Positions 35,677-44,164 are shown, counted from the stretch's first letter. The stretch: DNA of 63,800 bases from Rhodobacterales bacterium (GCA_009993005.1 JAACUH010000064.1:1-63800), one strand, 5' to 3'. The notes: generated by a model not told the origin, from the letters alone. Made by a program: numbers and translations.

Positions 35677-36363
35677 ATGAAGATAGGCATCCTGCAAACC
35701 GGCGAAGCGCCTGACGCGCTGCGGCCGGATTTTGGCGACTACCCTGACCTGTTCACGCAATTGCTGGCCGATCAGGGCCTGGCATTCGCCACCTACCGCG
35801 TGCTCGACATGCAGTTTCCCGCTGGCGTGCGTGACTGCGACGGCTGGCTCATCACCGGTTCGCGCCACGGCGCCTATGAGGACCACGCCTTCATCCCCCC
35901 GCTCGAGGATTTCATCCGCGATTGCTTTGCCGCGCGCGTGCCGCTGGTGGGGGTGTGCTTTGGCCACCAGATCATCGCGCAGGCACTGGGCGGAAGGGTC
36001 GAGAAATATCCGGGCGGCTGGTCGGTTGGCCGGCAGGTCTATGATTTTGACGGCGAAGAGGTCGCGCTCAACGCCTGGCATCAGGATCAGGTGACGCAGC
36101 GCCCCGCGGCCGCGCGTGTCTGCGCCAGCAACGGGTTTTGCGAAAACGCGGCGCTGGTCTATGGTGACAGCATCTTTACCGTGCAGGCGCATCCCGAGTT
36201 TACCCCCGATTTCGTGGCGGGCCTGATCGAGAAACGCGGCCGTGGGCTGGTCCCCGACCCGCTGCTCGACGCCGCCACAGCGCAGACCGACGCCCCCGTG
36301 GACAACACGCGACTGGCCCGCCAGATCGCCGATTTCTTCAAACAACACGAGCCCGCATCATGA
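35677..36363 (+). CDS. Class I glutamine amidotransferase-like hydrolase
   Basis: A 228-residue class I (GATase1) protein. The nucleophile cysteine is in LVGVCFGHQIIAQALGG, and the catalytic His and Glu are in TVQAHPEF. The start is set at MKIGILQTGEAPDALRP, the usual N-terminus. It looks like the stand-alone GMP-synthase-type branch rather than PuuD. In this context it probably hydrolyses a gamma-glutamyl amide or supplies ammonia (inference). It overlaps the second ligase by four bases. Confidence 0.88.
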   Translation: MKIGILQTGEAPDALRPDFGDYPDLFTQLLADQGLAFATYRVLDMQFPAGVRDCDGWLITGSRHGAYEDHAFIPPLEDFIRDCFAARVPLVGVCFGHQIIAQALGGRVEKYPGGWSVGRQVYDFDGEEVALNAWHQDQVTQRPAAARVCASNGFCENAALVYGDSIFTVQAHPEFTPDFVAGLIEKRGRGLVPDPLLDAATAQTDAPVDNTRLARQIADFFKQHEPAS

Positions 36364-37709
36364 GCTGGACAGACGAGATCCCCCCCGCCGCGCGCGCCTA
36401 TCTGGAGGCGAACCGCCTCGACGAGGTCGAATGCATCGTCCCCGACCTGCCCGGCATCTCGCGCGGCAAGGCGGTGCCGGCGGCCAAATGGGAACGCCAG
36501 CAGTATTTCCACCTGCCCAATTCGATCTTCTTCCAGACCATCACCGGCGACTGGGGCGAGGCCGCCGTGGACGGCTTTACCGAGCCCGACATGATCCTGC
36601 GCCCCGACCTGTCCACCGCGACCGCTTGCCCCTGGGCCGCCGATGGCACGCTACAGGTGATCCACGACGCCTATGACCAGAAGGGCCGTCCCATCGGCTG
36701 CGCCCCGCGCAATGTGCTCAAACGGGTGATCGAGCTTTACAACAAGGAGGGCTGGTATCCCATTGTCGCCCCCGAGATGGAGTTCTACCTCGTCGCGCGC
36801 CATATCGACCCCGCCAAGCCGATCGAGCCGATGATGGGCCGCACCGGCCGCCCCGCCGCCGCGCGTCAGGCCTATTCGATGTCCGCCGTCGATGATTACG
36901 GCCCGGTGATCGACGACATCTATGAATTCGCCGAGATCCAGGGGATCGAGATCGACGGCATCACGCAAGAGGGCGGCGCCGGCCAGCTCGAGATCAACCT
37001 GCGCCATGGCGACCCGCTGAAACTCGCCGACGAAGTGTTCTATTTCAAACGCTTGCTGCGCGAGGCGGCGCTGAAACACGACTGTTTCGCCACCTTCATG
37101 GCCAAGCCGATCGAAGGCGAGCCGGGATCGGCCATGCATGTCCACCACTCGGTCACGGATGCCAAGGGGCGCAACATCTTCAACGGGCCACATGGCGGCG
37201 AGACGGACGCCTTCTTTCACTTCATCGGCGGCTTGCAGCAACATATGCCCAGCGTGATCGCCGTGATCGCGCCCTATGTGAACAGCTACCGCCGCTATGT
37301 GCGCAACCATGCCGCGCCGATCAACCTCGAATGGGGCCGCGACAACCGCACCACCGGCCTGCGCGTGCCGATCAGCCCGCCCGAAGGCCGGCGCGTGGAA
37401 AACCGCCTCGCCGGGATGGATTGCAACCCCTACCTGTGCATCGCGGCCAGCCTCGCCTGCGGCTATCTGGGCATGAAGAACGAGCTCTGGGCCGACAAGC
37501 GCTATCAGGGCGACGCCTACAAGGCCGAGGACGAGATCCCGCAGGGGCTGAACGCCGCGCTTGACCTCTTTGACGCGGCCAAGGAGATGCACGAGGTGCT
37601 GGGCCCCGAATTCGCCCGCGTCTATTCCATCGTGAAACGCACCGAATATGACGAATTCCTGCAGGTCATCAGCCCGTGGGAACGTGAACATCTGCTGCTG
37701 AACGTATGA
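36360..37709 (+). CDS. Glutamine synthetase-like gamma-glutamyl ligase 2
   Basis: Second, clearly different glutamine synthetase-like ligase, 449 residues. Motifs are APEMEFYLV, QEGGAGQLEINLRH, GSAMHVHHSV and RRVENRLAGMDCNPYLC. It has an N-terminal VECIVPDLPGISRGKAVPA segment like gamma-glutamylpolyamine synthetases. Having two ligases in one operon suggests two substrates or a two-step glutamylation. It overlaps the PuuB-like gene by four bases. Confidence 0.9.
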   Translation: MSWTDEIPPAARAYLEANRLDEVECIVPDLPGISRGKAVPAAKWERQQYFHLPNSIFFQTITGDWGEAAVDGFTEPDMILRPDLSTATACPWAADGTLQVIHDAYDQKGRPIGCAPRNVLKRVIELYNKEGWYPIVAPEMEFYLVARHIDPAKPIEPMMGRTGRPAAARQAYSMSAVDDYGPVIDDIYEFAEIQGIEIDGITQEGGAGQLEINLRHGDPLKLADEVFYFKRLLREAALKHDCFATFMAKPIEGEPGSAMHVHHSVTDAKGRNIFNGPHGGETDAFFHFIGGLQQHMPSVIAVIAPYVNSYRRYVRNHAAPINLEWGRDNRTTGLRVPISPPEGRRVENRLAGMDCNPYLCIAASLACGYLGMKNELWADKRYQGDAYKAEDEIPQGLNAALDLFDAAKEMHEVLGPEFARVYSIVKRTEYDEFLQVISPWEREHLLLNV

Positions 37710-39010
37710 ACCCGCTCTACCGCAACGATCCGCCCGGCGCCTACCCACCCAGCTGGTATGCCGCCACCGCCTCCATCGGCCCGCAGCGCCCGGCGCTCGC
37801 GGGCGATCTGCGCGCCGATCTGTGCATCGTCGGCGCGGGCTATACCGGGCTCTGGGCCGCGCGGGTGGCGGCCGAGGCCGGGCTGCGCGTGGTGGTGCTC
37901 GACGCGCATCGCGTCGGCTTTGGCGCCTCGGGGCGCAACGGCGGGCAGGTCGGCACCGGCTACAACAAGGGGCAGAAATGGCTCGCGGCGCGGCTCGGCG
38001 CGGGGCGCGCCCGCGCGCTGTGGGACATCGCCGAGGCCGCCAAGGCGCAGGTGCGCGACTTCTGCGCCACCCACGCGCCCGAGGCACGCTATCTGCCCGG
38101 TGTGGCACATGGGGAATATTCCACCGGCGAAGCCCGCGCCATGCGTGACGAGGCCGACCATCTGGCCCGCGAATACGGCTATGACCAGATCGAAGTCATG
38201 GGCCGCGACGCCATCCAGGCACTGGTGAAAACCCCGCATTATCAGGGCGGTATCCTCGACATGGGCGCGGGCCACCTGCACCCGCTGCGCTATGCGCTGG
38301 CGCTCGCGCGCCATGCCGAGGCCGCAGGCGCGCAGATCCACGAGCTGACCGAAGCGACAGCCATCTCGCCGGGCGCGCCTGCGACCGTGCTGACGCCGCA
38401 AGGCCGCGTGGTGGCCGACCATGTGATCCTCGCCGGCAACGGCTATCTGCCGAACCTGCAAGGCACCGTCGCCGCCCGCGTGATGCCGATCAACAGCTTC
38501 ATCGCCGCGACAGAACCGCTGGGTGAGCGCGCCGCACAGGTGCTCGCCCGTGACATCGCCGTGGCCGACAGCAAATTCGTCGTCAACTACTACCGCCTGT
38601 CCGAGGATCGCCGCTTTCTCTTTGGCGGGCGCGAAAGCTATACGCTGGGCTATCCCGCTGACATCACGACGAAATTGCAGCAGCGCATGGTGCATCTGTT
38701 CCCGCAGCTCGCCGGTGCCCGCATCGATCATGTCTGGGGCGGCACGCTGGGCATCACCATGTCGCGCCTGCCGCATCTTGCCCGCGTGGCGCCCAATATC
38801 CTGTCGGGCGCGGGGTTCTCCGGCCATGGCGTCGCGCTCTCGGGCATGGCGGGCCGCGTGATGGCCGAGGCGGTGATCGGCCAGACCGGCCGGCTTGACG
38901 TGATGGCGGCCCTGCCCGTGCCGCCCTTTCCCGGCGGCGCGGCGATGCGCGCGCCGCTGCTCACGCTGGCGATGACCTGGTTTGCCCTGCGCGACCGGCT
39001 GGGGATCTAG
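37706..39010 (+). CDS. PuuB-like FAD-dependent oxidoreductase
   Basis: DAO-family flavoprotein of 434 residues. The FAD dinucleotide motif is ADLCIVGAGYTGLWAARVAAEAG, followed by GFGASGRNGGQVGTGYNKGQ, which is characteristic of the PuuB/OrdL group. PuuB oxidises gamma-glutamylputrescine to the aldehyde. No aldehyde dehydrogenase (PuuC) gene is in the window, so that step must be encoded elsewhere if the route is the same. Confidence 0.9.
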   Translation: MNPLYRNDPPGAYPPSWYAATASIGPQRPALAGDLRADLCIVGAGYTGLWAARVAAEAGLRVVVLDAHRVGFGASGRNGGQVGTGYNKGQKWLAARLGAGRARALWDIAEAAKAQVRDFCATHAPEARYLPGVAHGEYSTGEARAMRDEADHLAREYGYDQIEVMGRDAIQALVKTPHYQGGILDMGAGHLHPLRYALALARHAEAAGAQIHELTEATAISPGAPATVLTPQGRVVADHVILAGNGYLPNLQGTVAARVMPINSFIAATEPLGERAAQVLARDIAVADSKFVVNYYRLSEDRRFLFGGRESYTLGYPADITTKLQQRMVHLFPQLAGARIDHVWGGTLGITMSRLPHLARVAPNILSGAGFSGHGVALSGMAGRVMAEAVIGQTGRLDVMAALPVPPFPGGAAMRAPLLTLAMTWFALRDRLGI

Positions 39011-39055
39011 CCGCGCCATTCTGTCTTGGCACTGTCACATGGGTCATGTTAGATA

Positions 39056-39078
39056 TTCCTGAAAACACCTTTCAGGAA
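39056..39078. promoter_or_regulatory. Operator-like inverted repeat before the DegT-type gene
   Basis: TTCCTGAAA and TTTCAGGAA form a perfect 9-bp inverted repeat around five bases. It ends seven bases before the ATG at 39086, so it overlaps the ribosome-binding region. A bound regulator or an RNA hairpin would block initiation. The LysR-type regulator encoded at 40350-41324 is one candidate. Confidence 0.6.
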
Positions 39079-39085
39079 ATCGGAA

Positions 39086-40279
39086 ATGACCCAGACCCCG
39101 CTTCCCGACCTCTACGCCGCCGAACCGATCCCCGCCGCCGCCATGGCCGAGGTGACGCGGATCCTGACCACCGGCGACCTGTTCCGCTATACCGCGCAAA
39201 CCTCGCCCGTGGCGCTGCTCGAGGCCGAATTCGCGGCGCTGCTGGGGTCGAAATACGCGCTCGCCGTCTCCTCCTGCTCGGCCGCACTCTTCCTCACGCT
39301 CAAATCGCTCGACCTGCCGCGCGGCGCCCGCGTGCTGATCCCCGCCTTCACCTTCGCCGCCGTCCCCTCGGCGGTGGTCCATGCCGACATGGTGCCGGTG
39401 CTCTGCGACTGCGGCGACGATTACCGCATCGACATGGCCGATTTCGCGGCAAAATTGCCCTCCGTCGATGCCGTGCTCATCAGCCACATGCGCGGCCATA
39501 CCTCGGACATGGACGCCATCATGGCCGCCTGCGACGCGGCCGGCCTGCCGGTGATCGAGGACGCCGCCCACAGCCTCGGCACCACCTGGGCCGGGCGCAA
39601 TATCGGCACCATCGGGCGCGCGGGCTGCTTCAGCTTCCAGTCCTACAAGCTCCTCAACGCAGGCGAAGGCGGCATCATGGTCAGCGACGACGCCGACCTG
39701 ATCGCCCGCGCCGTCATCATGTCGGGCGCCTACGAGCATAACTGGGCCAAACACCCCGTGCTGCACAGCGCCTTTGCCCGCTGGCAAAACCGCCTGCCGC
39801 TCTACAATCTGCGGATGAACACGCTCTCCGCCGCGATCATCCGCCCGCAATTGCCCGAACTCGCCCGCCGCGTGGCCAATGGCCGGCGCAACCACGACCA
39901 TGTCGCGGCCCGCCTCGCGGCCTCGCCCCATGTCCATGTCCCCGCCCCCCTGCCGGGCGAATTGCGCGCGCCCGACAGCATCCAGTTCAACCTGCCCGGC
40001 CTGACCGACCACCAGATCACAGCCTTCGTGGCCGGGGCCGAGGCGATGGGCCTCAAGGTGCAGGTCTTCGGCACCACCCGCGACAACGCCCGCGCCTTCT
40101 GGAACTGGGGCTTCCTCGGCGAGGCGCCCACCCTGCCCCGCACCCGCGCCATGCTGATGCGGGCCTGCGACCTGCGCCTGCCCGCGCGCCTGAGCCTCGC
40201 CGATTGCGATGTCATCGCCGACGCATTGCTCGACGCACTCCACACCGCGACCGAGGACAATCGCGCCTACGGCACCTGA
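39086..40279 (+). CDS. DegT/DnrJ/EryC1 family aminotransferase
   Basis: PLP-dependent aminotransferase of 397 residues. The cofactor segments are EDAAHSLGTTWAGRNIG and GCFSFQSYKLLNAGEGG, with the Schiff-base lysine. Members usually transaminate keto-sugars or act in aminocyclitol synthesis. None of the usual nucleotide-sugar genes is nearby; instead it sits in a glutamylation locus. It is separated from the oxidoreductase by 75 bases containing an operator-like repeat, so it may be regulated separately. Confidence 0.9.
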   Translation: MTQTPLPDLYAAEPIPAAAMAEVTRILTTGDLFRYTAQTSPVALLEAEFAALLGSKYALAVSSCSAALFLTLKSLDLPRGARVLIPAFTFAAVPSAVVHADMVPVLCDCGDDYRIDMADFAAKLPSVDAVLISHMRGHTSDMDAIMAACDAAGLPVIEDAAHSLGTTWAGRNIGTIGRAGCFSFQSYKLLNAGEGGIMVSDDADLIARAVIMSGAYEHNWAKHPVLHSAFARWQNRLPLYNLRMNTLSAAIIRPQLPELARRVANGRRNHDHVAARLAASPHVHVPAPLPGELRAPDSIQFNLPGLTDHQITAFVAGAEAMGLKVQVFGTTRDNARAFWNWGFLGEAPTLPRTRAMLMRACDLRLPARLSLADCDVIADALLDALHTATEDNRAYGT

Positions 40280-40287
40280 GCCTTGAT

Positions 40288-40309
40288 CATCTTTTGGCCC
40301 CAAATATCC
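40288..40309 (-). repeat. Dispersed 22-nt motif, copy 8 (AGATG type)
   Basis: On the minus strand: GGATATTT, then GGGGCC, ending AAAAGATG. It lies between the convergent DegT-type and LysR genes and is accompanied by a hairpin at 40332-40348. Confidence 0.8.
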
Positions 40310-40331
40310 TGGGGGTGAATGCCGCAGGCAG

Positions 40332-40350
40332 AGGGGGCAAAGCCCCCTTT
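40332..40350. terminator. Hairpin with T-tract between convergent genes
   Basis: AGGGGGC pairs with GCCCCCT around AAA and is followed by TTT on the plus strand. It lies between two convergent genes next to the 22-nt motif and is a plausible terminator for the plus-strand transcript. The LysR stop codon region begins at 40350. Confidence 0.6.
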
Positions 40351-41324
40351 CACAGCAGCCTCATCCCCGCTCCGAGCCATGGCAGCCCGGCGCGCGCCGG
40401 CGCCACGATCATCTCGTCCACCAGCGGGCGCAGGCGCGCGGCAATCTGCGCGGGCATGTCGCCCAGGACACCCCGCCGCGCGGTCAGCGAGAGCATCCGC
40501 GACAAGGGCGGCAGCGGCAGCGGATGCACCTCGACCGCCGCGCGGAACCGCTGCGCGCGCATCCAGCCCAGGGGCGTCAGGATCGTCCAGCCGCTGCCCG
40601 CGGCCACCATCGCCATGATCGCATGATAACTGTCGAGCTCGAAGCGATGCGCCAGCGTCAGGTTCTGGCGGGCCAGATGCGCGGCGATCAGCCGGCCCAT
40701 GTGATGGCGCGTGGTGTATTGGATCAGCGGCAGGCGGCGCAGGCGGCGCAGCGCCTCCTCCGCCCCCGCCCCCGCCGGCAAAAGCCCCTGCGGCACCGCC
40801 ACGACAAAGGGCTCCTCGAGCAGCGGATGCACCTCCATCCCCTCGCCCGCCACCCCCATATCCGCCGCCACGATCACATCGAGCGCGCGGGCGTCGAGCA
40901 GATCGAACAGCCTGTGACTCGCCCCGGTCTCGAGCAGGAACTGGCAGTTGCGCATCTCCTCGGCCAGTGCGGCGAGCAGGCGCGGCGTTACGTCGGCGTC
41001 GAAATCCTCGATCATCCCGAGGCGGAACCGCGTCAGCCGCGACAGGTCGGCCATGGCAAGCTCGGCGCGGGCCTGGTCGGCCTCGTTCAGGATCGTGTTG
41101 GCGCGGCGCAGGAACATCGCGCCTGCGGGGGTCAGCGTCACCGGCCTTTCACCGCGGTTCAGCAGGCTGGTGCCGATCGCGCCCTCGAGATTGGTGAGCT
41201 GCTGGCTCACCGTGGCGGCCGATGTGCCGAGCCGGCGCGCGGCGGCCGAGATCGACGCCTCTTCGGCCGTGGCCACAAAGACCTCGATCCCCCACAGCGT
41301 GATCCGCCCAGCCGACCCCGACAT
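40350..41324 (-). CDS. LysR family transcriptional regulator
   Basis: A 324-residue regulator. The N-terminal winged helix-turn-helix is GIEVFVATAEEASISAAARRLGTSAATVSQQLTNLEGAIG (residues about 12-51), and the rest is a type 2 periplasmic-binding effector domain. It is divergent from the class III aminotransferase gene across 115 bases and probably controls it, and perhaps the ABC/ligase operon. The effector is unknown. Confidence 0.92.
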   Translation of the reverse strand: MSGSAGRITLWGIEVFVATAEEASISAAARRLGTSAATVSQQLTNLEGAIGTSLLNRGERPVTLTPAGAMFLRRANTILNEADQARAELAMADLSRLTRFRLGMIEDFDADVTPRLLAALAEEMRNCQFLLETGASHRLFDLLDARALDVIVAADMGVAGEGMEVHPLLEEPFVVAVPQGLLPAGAGAEEALRRLRRLPLIQYTTRHHMGRLIAAHLARQNLTLAHRFELDSYHAIMAMVAAGSGWTILTPLGWMRAQRFRAAVEVHPLPLPPLSRMLSLTARRGVLGDMPAQIAARLRPLVDEMIVAPARAGLPWLGAGMRLL

Positions 41325-41439
41325 GCCCCGCCCTCTTGACCTCAGGTCGCGACCCTAGGCGCGAAGCCCCCCGCGCGCAACCGATTGAAAGACCGCGCCG
41401 CCCCCTCTAGGCTGGGCCCAGCAAAACAAGAGGTTTATC

Positions 41440-42807
41440 ATGCGAGACGAGAGCCCCAACAGCTGGGAAGGCCGCGCCGACGCGCATTCCTTCTACGGCT
41501 TTACCGACCTGCCCACGATCCATGACCGCGGTGCCGTCGTGCTGACCCATGGCAAGGGCCCCTATGTGTTCGATGTGCACGGGCGGCAATATCTCGACGC
41601 CAATTCCGGCCTGTGGAACATGGTCGCAGGCTTTGACCACCCCGGCCTGATCGCCGCCGCGCAGGCGCAATATGCGCGTTTTGCGGGCTATCATTCCTTC
41701 TTTGGCCGGATGTCGGACCAGACCGTCATGCTGTCGGAAAAGCTGATCGAGGTCTCGCCCTTTGCGGATGGCAAGGTGTTCTACACCAATTCCGGGTCCG
41801 AGGCCAATGACACCATGGTCAAGATGCTGTGGTTCATGTGGGCCGCCGAGGGCCAGCCGCAGCGGCGCAAGATCCTGACCCGCATCAACGCCTATCACGG
41901 TGTCACCGCCGTGTCGGCCAGCATGACCGGCAAGCCCTACAACAGCGTCTTTGGCCTGCCGCTGCCCGGTTTCCTGCATCTGTCCTGCCCGCATTACTGG
42001 CGCAATGGCGCCGAGGGCGAGAGCGAGGCGCAGTTCACCGCGCGCATGGCGGCAGAACTCGAAGAGGTCATCGCGCGCGAGGGCGCCGATACCATCGCGG
42101 GGTTCTTTGCAGAGCCGGTGATGGGCGCGGGCGGCGTGATCGTGCCGTCGGACGGCTATTTCCAGGCGATCCTGCCGGTGCTGCGCCGCCACGGCATCCC
42201 GATGATCTCGGACGAGGTGATCTGCGGCTTTGGCCGGACCGGCAACACCTGGGGCTGCCAGACCTTCGACTACATGCCCGACGCGATCATTTCGTCCAAG
42301 AACCTCACCGCGGGGTTCTTTCCGATGGGCGCCGTGATCCTCGGGCCGGAGCTGTCGGCGCGGTTGCAGGCGGCGTCGGAGGCGGTGGAGGAATTCCCCC
42401 ACGGCTTTACCGCCTCGGGCCATCCGGTCGGCTGCGCCATCGCGCTCAAGGCGATCGACGTGGTGATGAACGAGGGGCTCGCCGAAAACGTGCGCGCCCT
42501 CACGCCCAGGTTCGAGGCCGGCATGGCCTGGCTGGCCGAGAACCCCAATATCGGCGAATGGCGCGGCAAAGGGCTGATGGGCGCGCTCGAGGCGGTGCAG
42601 GACAAGGCGACCAAGCGGCCTTTCCCCGGCGCGCTGTCGGTGAGCGAACGGATCGCCAATGCCTGCACCGATCAGGGGCTGATCTGCCGCCCGCTGGGCC
42701 AGTCGATCGTGCTCTGCCCGCCGTTCATCATGACCGAGGCGCAGATGGACGAGATGTTCGGCAAACTGGAAACGGCGCTGGGCAAGGTGTTCGCCGAGGT
42801 GGCGTAG
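41440..42807 (+). CDS. Class III (omega) aminotransferase
   Basis: PLP-dependent class III aminotransferase of 455 residues, similar to polyamine or omega-amino acid:pyruvate aminotransferases. Visible motifs are NSGSEANDTMVKMLWF, ITR-like INAYHGVTAVSASMTG, SDEVICGFGRTG and SSKNLTAGFFPMGAV with the catalytic lysine. In a gamma-glutamylation route it could transaminate the amino acid released at the end, or the amine itself. It is transcribed divergently from the LysR gene. Confidence 0.93.
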   Translation: MRDESPNSWEGRADAHSFYGFTDLPTIHDRGAVVLTHGKGPYVFDVHGRQYLDANSGLWNMVAGFDHPGLIAAAQAQYARFAGYHSFFGRMSDQTVMLSEKLIEVSPFADGKVFYTNSGSEANDTMVKMLWFMWAAEGQPQRRKILTRINAYHGVTAVSASMTGKPYNSVFGLPLPGFLHLSCPHYWRNGAEGESEAQFTARMAAELEEVIAREGADTIAGFFAEPVMGAGGVIVPSDGYFQAILPVLRRHGIPMISDEVICGFGRTGNTWGCQTFDYMPDAIISSKNLTAGFFPMGAVILGPELSARLQAASEAVEEFPHGFTASGHPVGCAIALKAIDVVMNEGLAENVRALTPRFEAGMAWLAENPNIGEWRGKGLMGALEAVQDKATKRPFPGALSVSERIANACTDQGLICRPLGQSIVLCPPFIMTEAQMDEMFGKLETALGKVFAEVA

Positions 42808-42838
42808 GCCGTCAAGGGCGGGCTTGACCACCAAGGCC

Positions 42839-42857
42839 GGGGGGCTGTCTGCCCCCC
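42839..42857. terminator. GC-rich hairpin GGGGGGC-5 nt-GCCCCCC
   Basis: Perfect 7-bp stem, loop TGTCT. It is the same structure as at 2132-2150 read on the other strand, and it is again followed by CCCCCCGA and the 22-nt motif. Confidence 0.5.
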
Positions 42858-42868
42858 GGACCCCCCGA

Positions 42869-42890
42869 GGATATTTCCGGCCAAAAGATG
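42869..42890 (+). repeat. Dispersed 22-nt motif, copy 9 (AGATG type)
   Basis: Begins GGATATTT, then GGCC, ending AAAAGATG. It lies between the convergent aminotransferase and phaR genes. Confidence 0.75.
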
Positions 42891-42900
42891 GGGATGCGGG

Positions 42901-43476
42901 CTATTTGCCCATGCGTGAGAGTTTGGCCTGAAGGTCGGCCAGTTGTTTCTTGATATCGTCGAGGCCATCGTCCGGCGCGGCATCCTCGGCCGGTTTGTCT
43001 GCGGTTTTGCCCGAGGCCATGCCGGCAGGGCTGGCGCCGGGCATGGAGGCGGTCATGGCCTTGAAAAACGCCTCTTGCTGCGAGCGCATGGCGTCGAAAC
43101 CGGGCAGCTTGGCCATCGGGTTGACCTTGGTCATATTGTCCATCAGCTTGGACTGCCCGTCGCGCAGCATCTCGAAACTCGCCGCGAGGAATTGCGGCAC
43201 GACCGAGGCCGCCTGTGTGGTGTAGCTTCGCACGAGGTCGGTGAGCACATCGACCGAGAGCACGCTTTCGCCTTTGCTTTCATGTTCTGCGATGATCTGG
43301 AGGAGGTATTGCCGCGTCAGGTCATCGCCTGATTTGAGGTCCACGATCTGCACCTCGCGCCCTTCGCGGATGAAGCTCGCGATATCCTCGAGCGTGACAT
43401 AATCGCTCGTTTCGGTGTTGTAGAGGCGGCGGCTGGCGTAGCGTTTGATCAGCAGCGGCTTGGCGGTCTCGGCCAT
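42901..43476 (-). CDS. phaR: Polyhydroxyalkanoate synthesis repressor PhaR
   Basis: DNA-binding repressor that also binds PHA granules. The N-terminal domain LLIKRYASRRLYNTETSDYVTLEDIASFI is the PHB/PHA accumulation regulator DNA-binding domain; a second PHB_acc domain (DLTRQYLLQIIAEHESKGE) follows. The C-terminus is a coiled coil (DDIKKQLADLQAKLSRMG). ATG at 43476 is preferred because GGGAGGA then has proper spacing; the ATG two codons upstream abuts it. Sites of the type it binds occur near phaP and upstream of phaR itself. Confidence 0.95.
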   Translation of the reverse strand: MAETAKPLLIKRYASRRLYNTETSDYVTLEDIASFIREGREVQIVDLKSGDDLTRQYLLQIIAEHESKGESVLSVDVLTDLVRSYTTQAASVVPQFLAASFEMLRDGQSKLMDNMTKVNPMAKLPGFDAMRSQQEAFFKAMTASMPGASPAGMASGKTADKPAEDAAPDDGLDDIKKQLADLQAKLSRMGK

Positions 43477-43490
43477 GGGCATTCCTCCCC

Positions 43491-43504
43491 CTGCAATGAT
43501 GCAG
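43491..43504. promoter_or_regulatory. CTGC-N6-GCAG inverted repeat upstream of phaR
   Basis: Inverted CTGC and GCAG half sites, spaced six bases apart instead of three or four, lie 15 bases before the phaR start. This could be a weak site for autoregulation. Confidence 0.35.
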
Positions 43505-43531
43505 TTGCTCCAAGCCTAGGGTGCCTTTGCG

Positions 43532-43569
43532 CAAAAGAAAAGGGCGCGCTGCATGGCAGCACGCCCTTT
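43532..43569 (-). terminator. phaP terminator whose loop contains a PhaR-type site
   Basis: On the minus strand, 65 bases after the phaP stop, a 14-bp stem with one mismatch and an ATG/CAT triloop is followed by TTTTCTTTT. The top of the hairpin reads CTGC-ATG-GCAG (43549-43559), which fits the CTGC-N3-GCAG recognition pattern of PhaR. Confidence 0.8.
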
Positions 43570-43633
43570 GACGGCAACAGCCGGACCGCGGCGGGGAGGG
43601 AGGGCCCCGCCGCAGATCGCGGCGCTGCGTCGC

Positions 43634-44077
43634 TTACTTCGCGGCCGCTTTCTTGGCGGCGGCGGTGACGTCGGCGGTCGCTTTCTTGGCGGCTTCGGTC
43701 ACGTCCTCGGACATGTCCTTGCCGGCAGCCAGCATCAGTTCGAGCGTTTCGGTCTGCACCTTTTTCGCGATTTCAGCGAAGGCGGCCATGTGCTCGGAGG
43801 CGGATTCGACGGTGGCGCTCATGAAGTCGGTCATCGACTTGGCATAGTCGGCCGGCTCGGCCTTGGCTTTGGACATGGCGGCCAGCTTGGCCAGCGTGTC
43901 CTGGGCCCACTTGGCCGACAGGTCGGTCGATTTGGTGGCGGCGTCGATGGCGACGGCCGACAGTTTTTCGGTCAGCGCGGTCTGCGACTTGTACATGCCG
44001 TCAAACGCCTTGGTGTCAACGGGGAACGCGCCCATCATGTCCTTGAACACGGCGGTGTAGTCCTGGGTCTTGGCCAT
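43634..44077 (-). CDS. phaP: Phasin (PHA granule-associated protein)
   Basis: Small amphipathic helical protein of 147 residues that coats PHA granules. It has the phasin_2 pattern (QTALTEKLSAVAIDAATKSTDLSAKWAQDTLAKLAAMSKAKAEPADY) and an alanine- and lysine-rich tail (AAKKATADVTAAAKKAAAK). It lies between phaC and phaR on the same strand. It has its own promoter with PhaR-type sites and its own terminator. Confidence 0.93.
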   Translation of the reverse strand: MAKTQDYTAVFKDMMGAFPVDTKAFDGMYKSQTALTEKLSAVAIDAATKSTDLSAKWAQDTLAKLAAMSKAKAEPADYAKSMTDFMSATVESASEHMAAFAEIAKKVQTETLELMLAAGKDMSEDVTEAAKKATADVTAAAKKAAAK

Positions 44078-44135
44078 TTGAGAAACCTTTCAGGTTCTGT
44101 GCGGGTCCAACACCCGCTGTGCTTTCGATGGTTGC

Positions 44136-44164
44136 AATATGCATGCTGCGCCGCAGCATTTCAA
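44136..44164 (-). promoter_or_regulatory. phaP promoter with PhaR-type palindrome in the spacer
   Basis: On the minus strand TTGAAA (44164-44159) and CATATT (44141-44136) are 17 bases apart. The spacer carries the perfect palindrome ATGCTGCG-C-CGCAGCAT (44143-44159), which contains CTGC-N3-GCAG. A repressor bound there would exclude RNA polymerase. Confidence 0.7.

Noticed and set aside
34261-37709. Either ligase as the housekeeping glutamine synthetase GlnA
   Set aside because: The C-terminal adenylylation motif and the GlnB neighbour are missing, and the context is catabolic.
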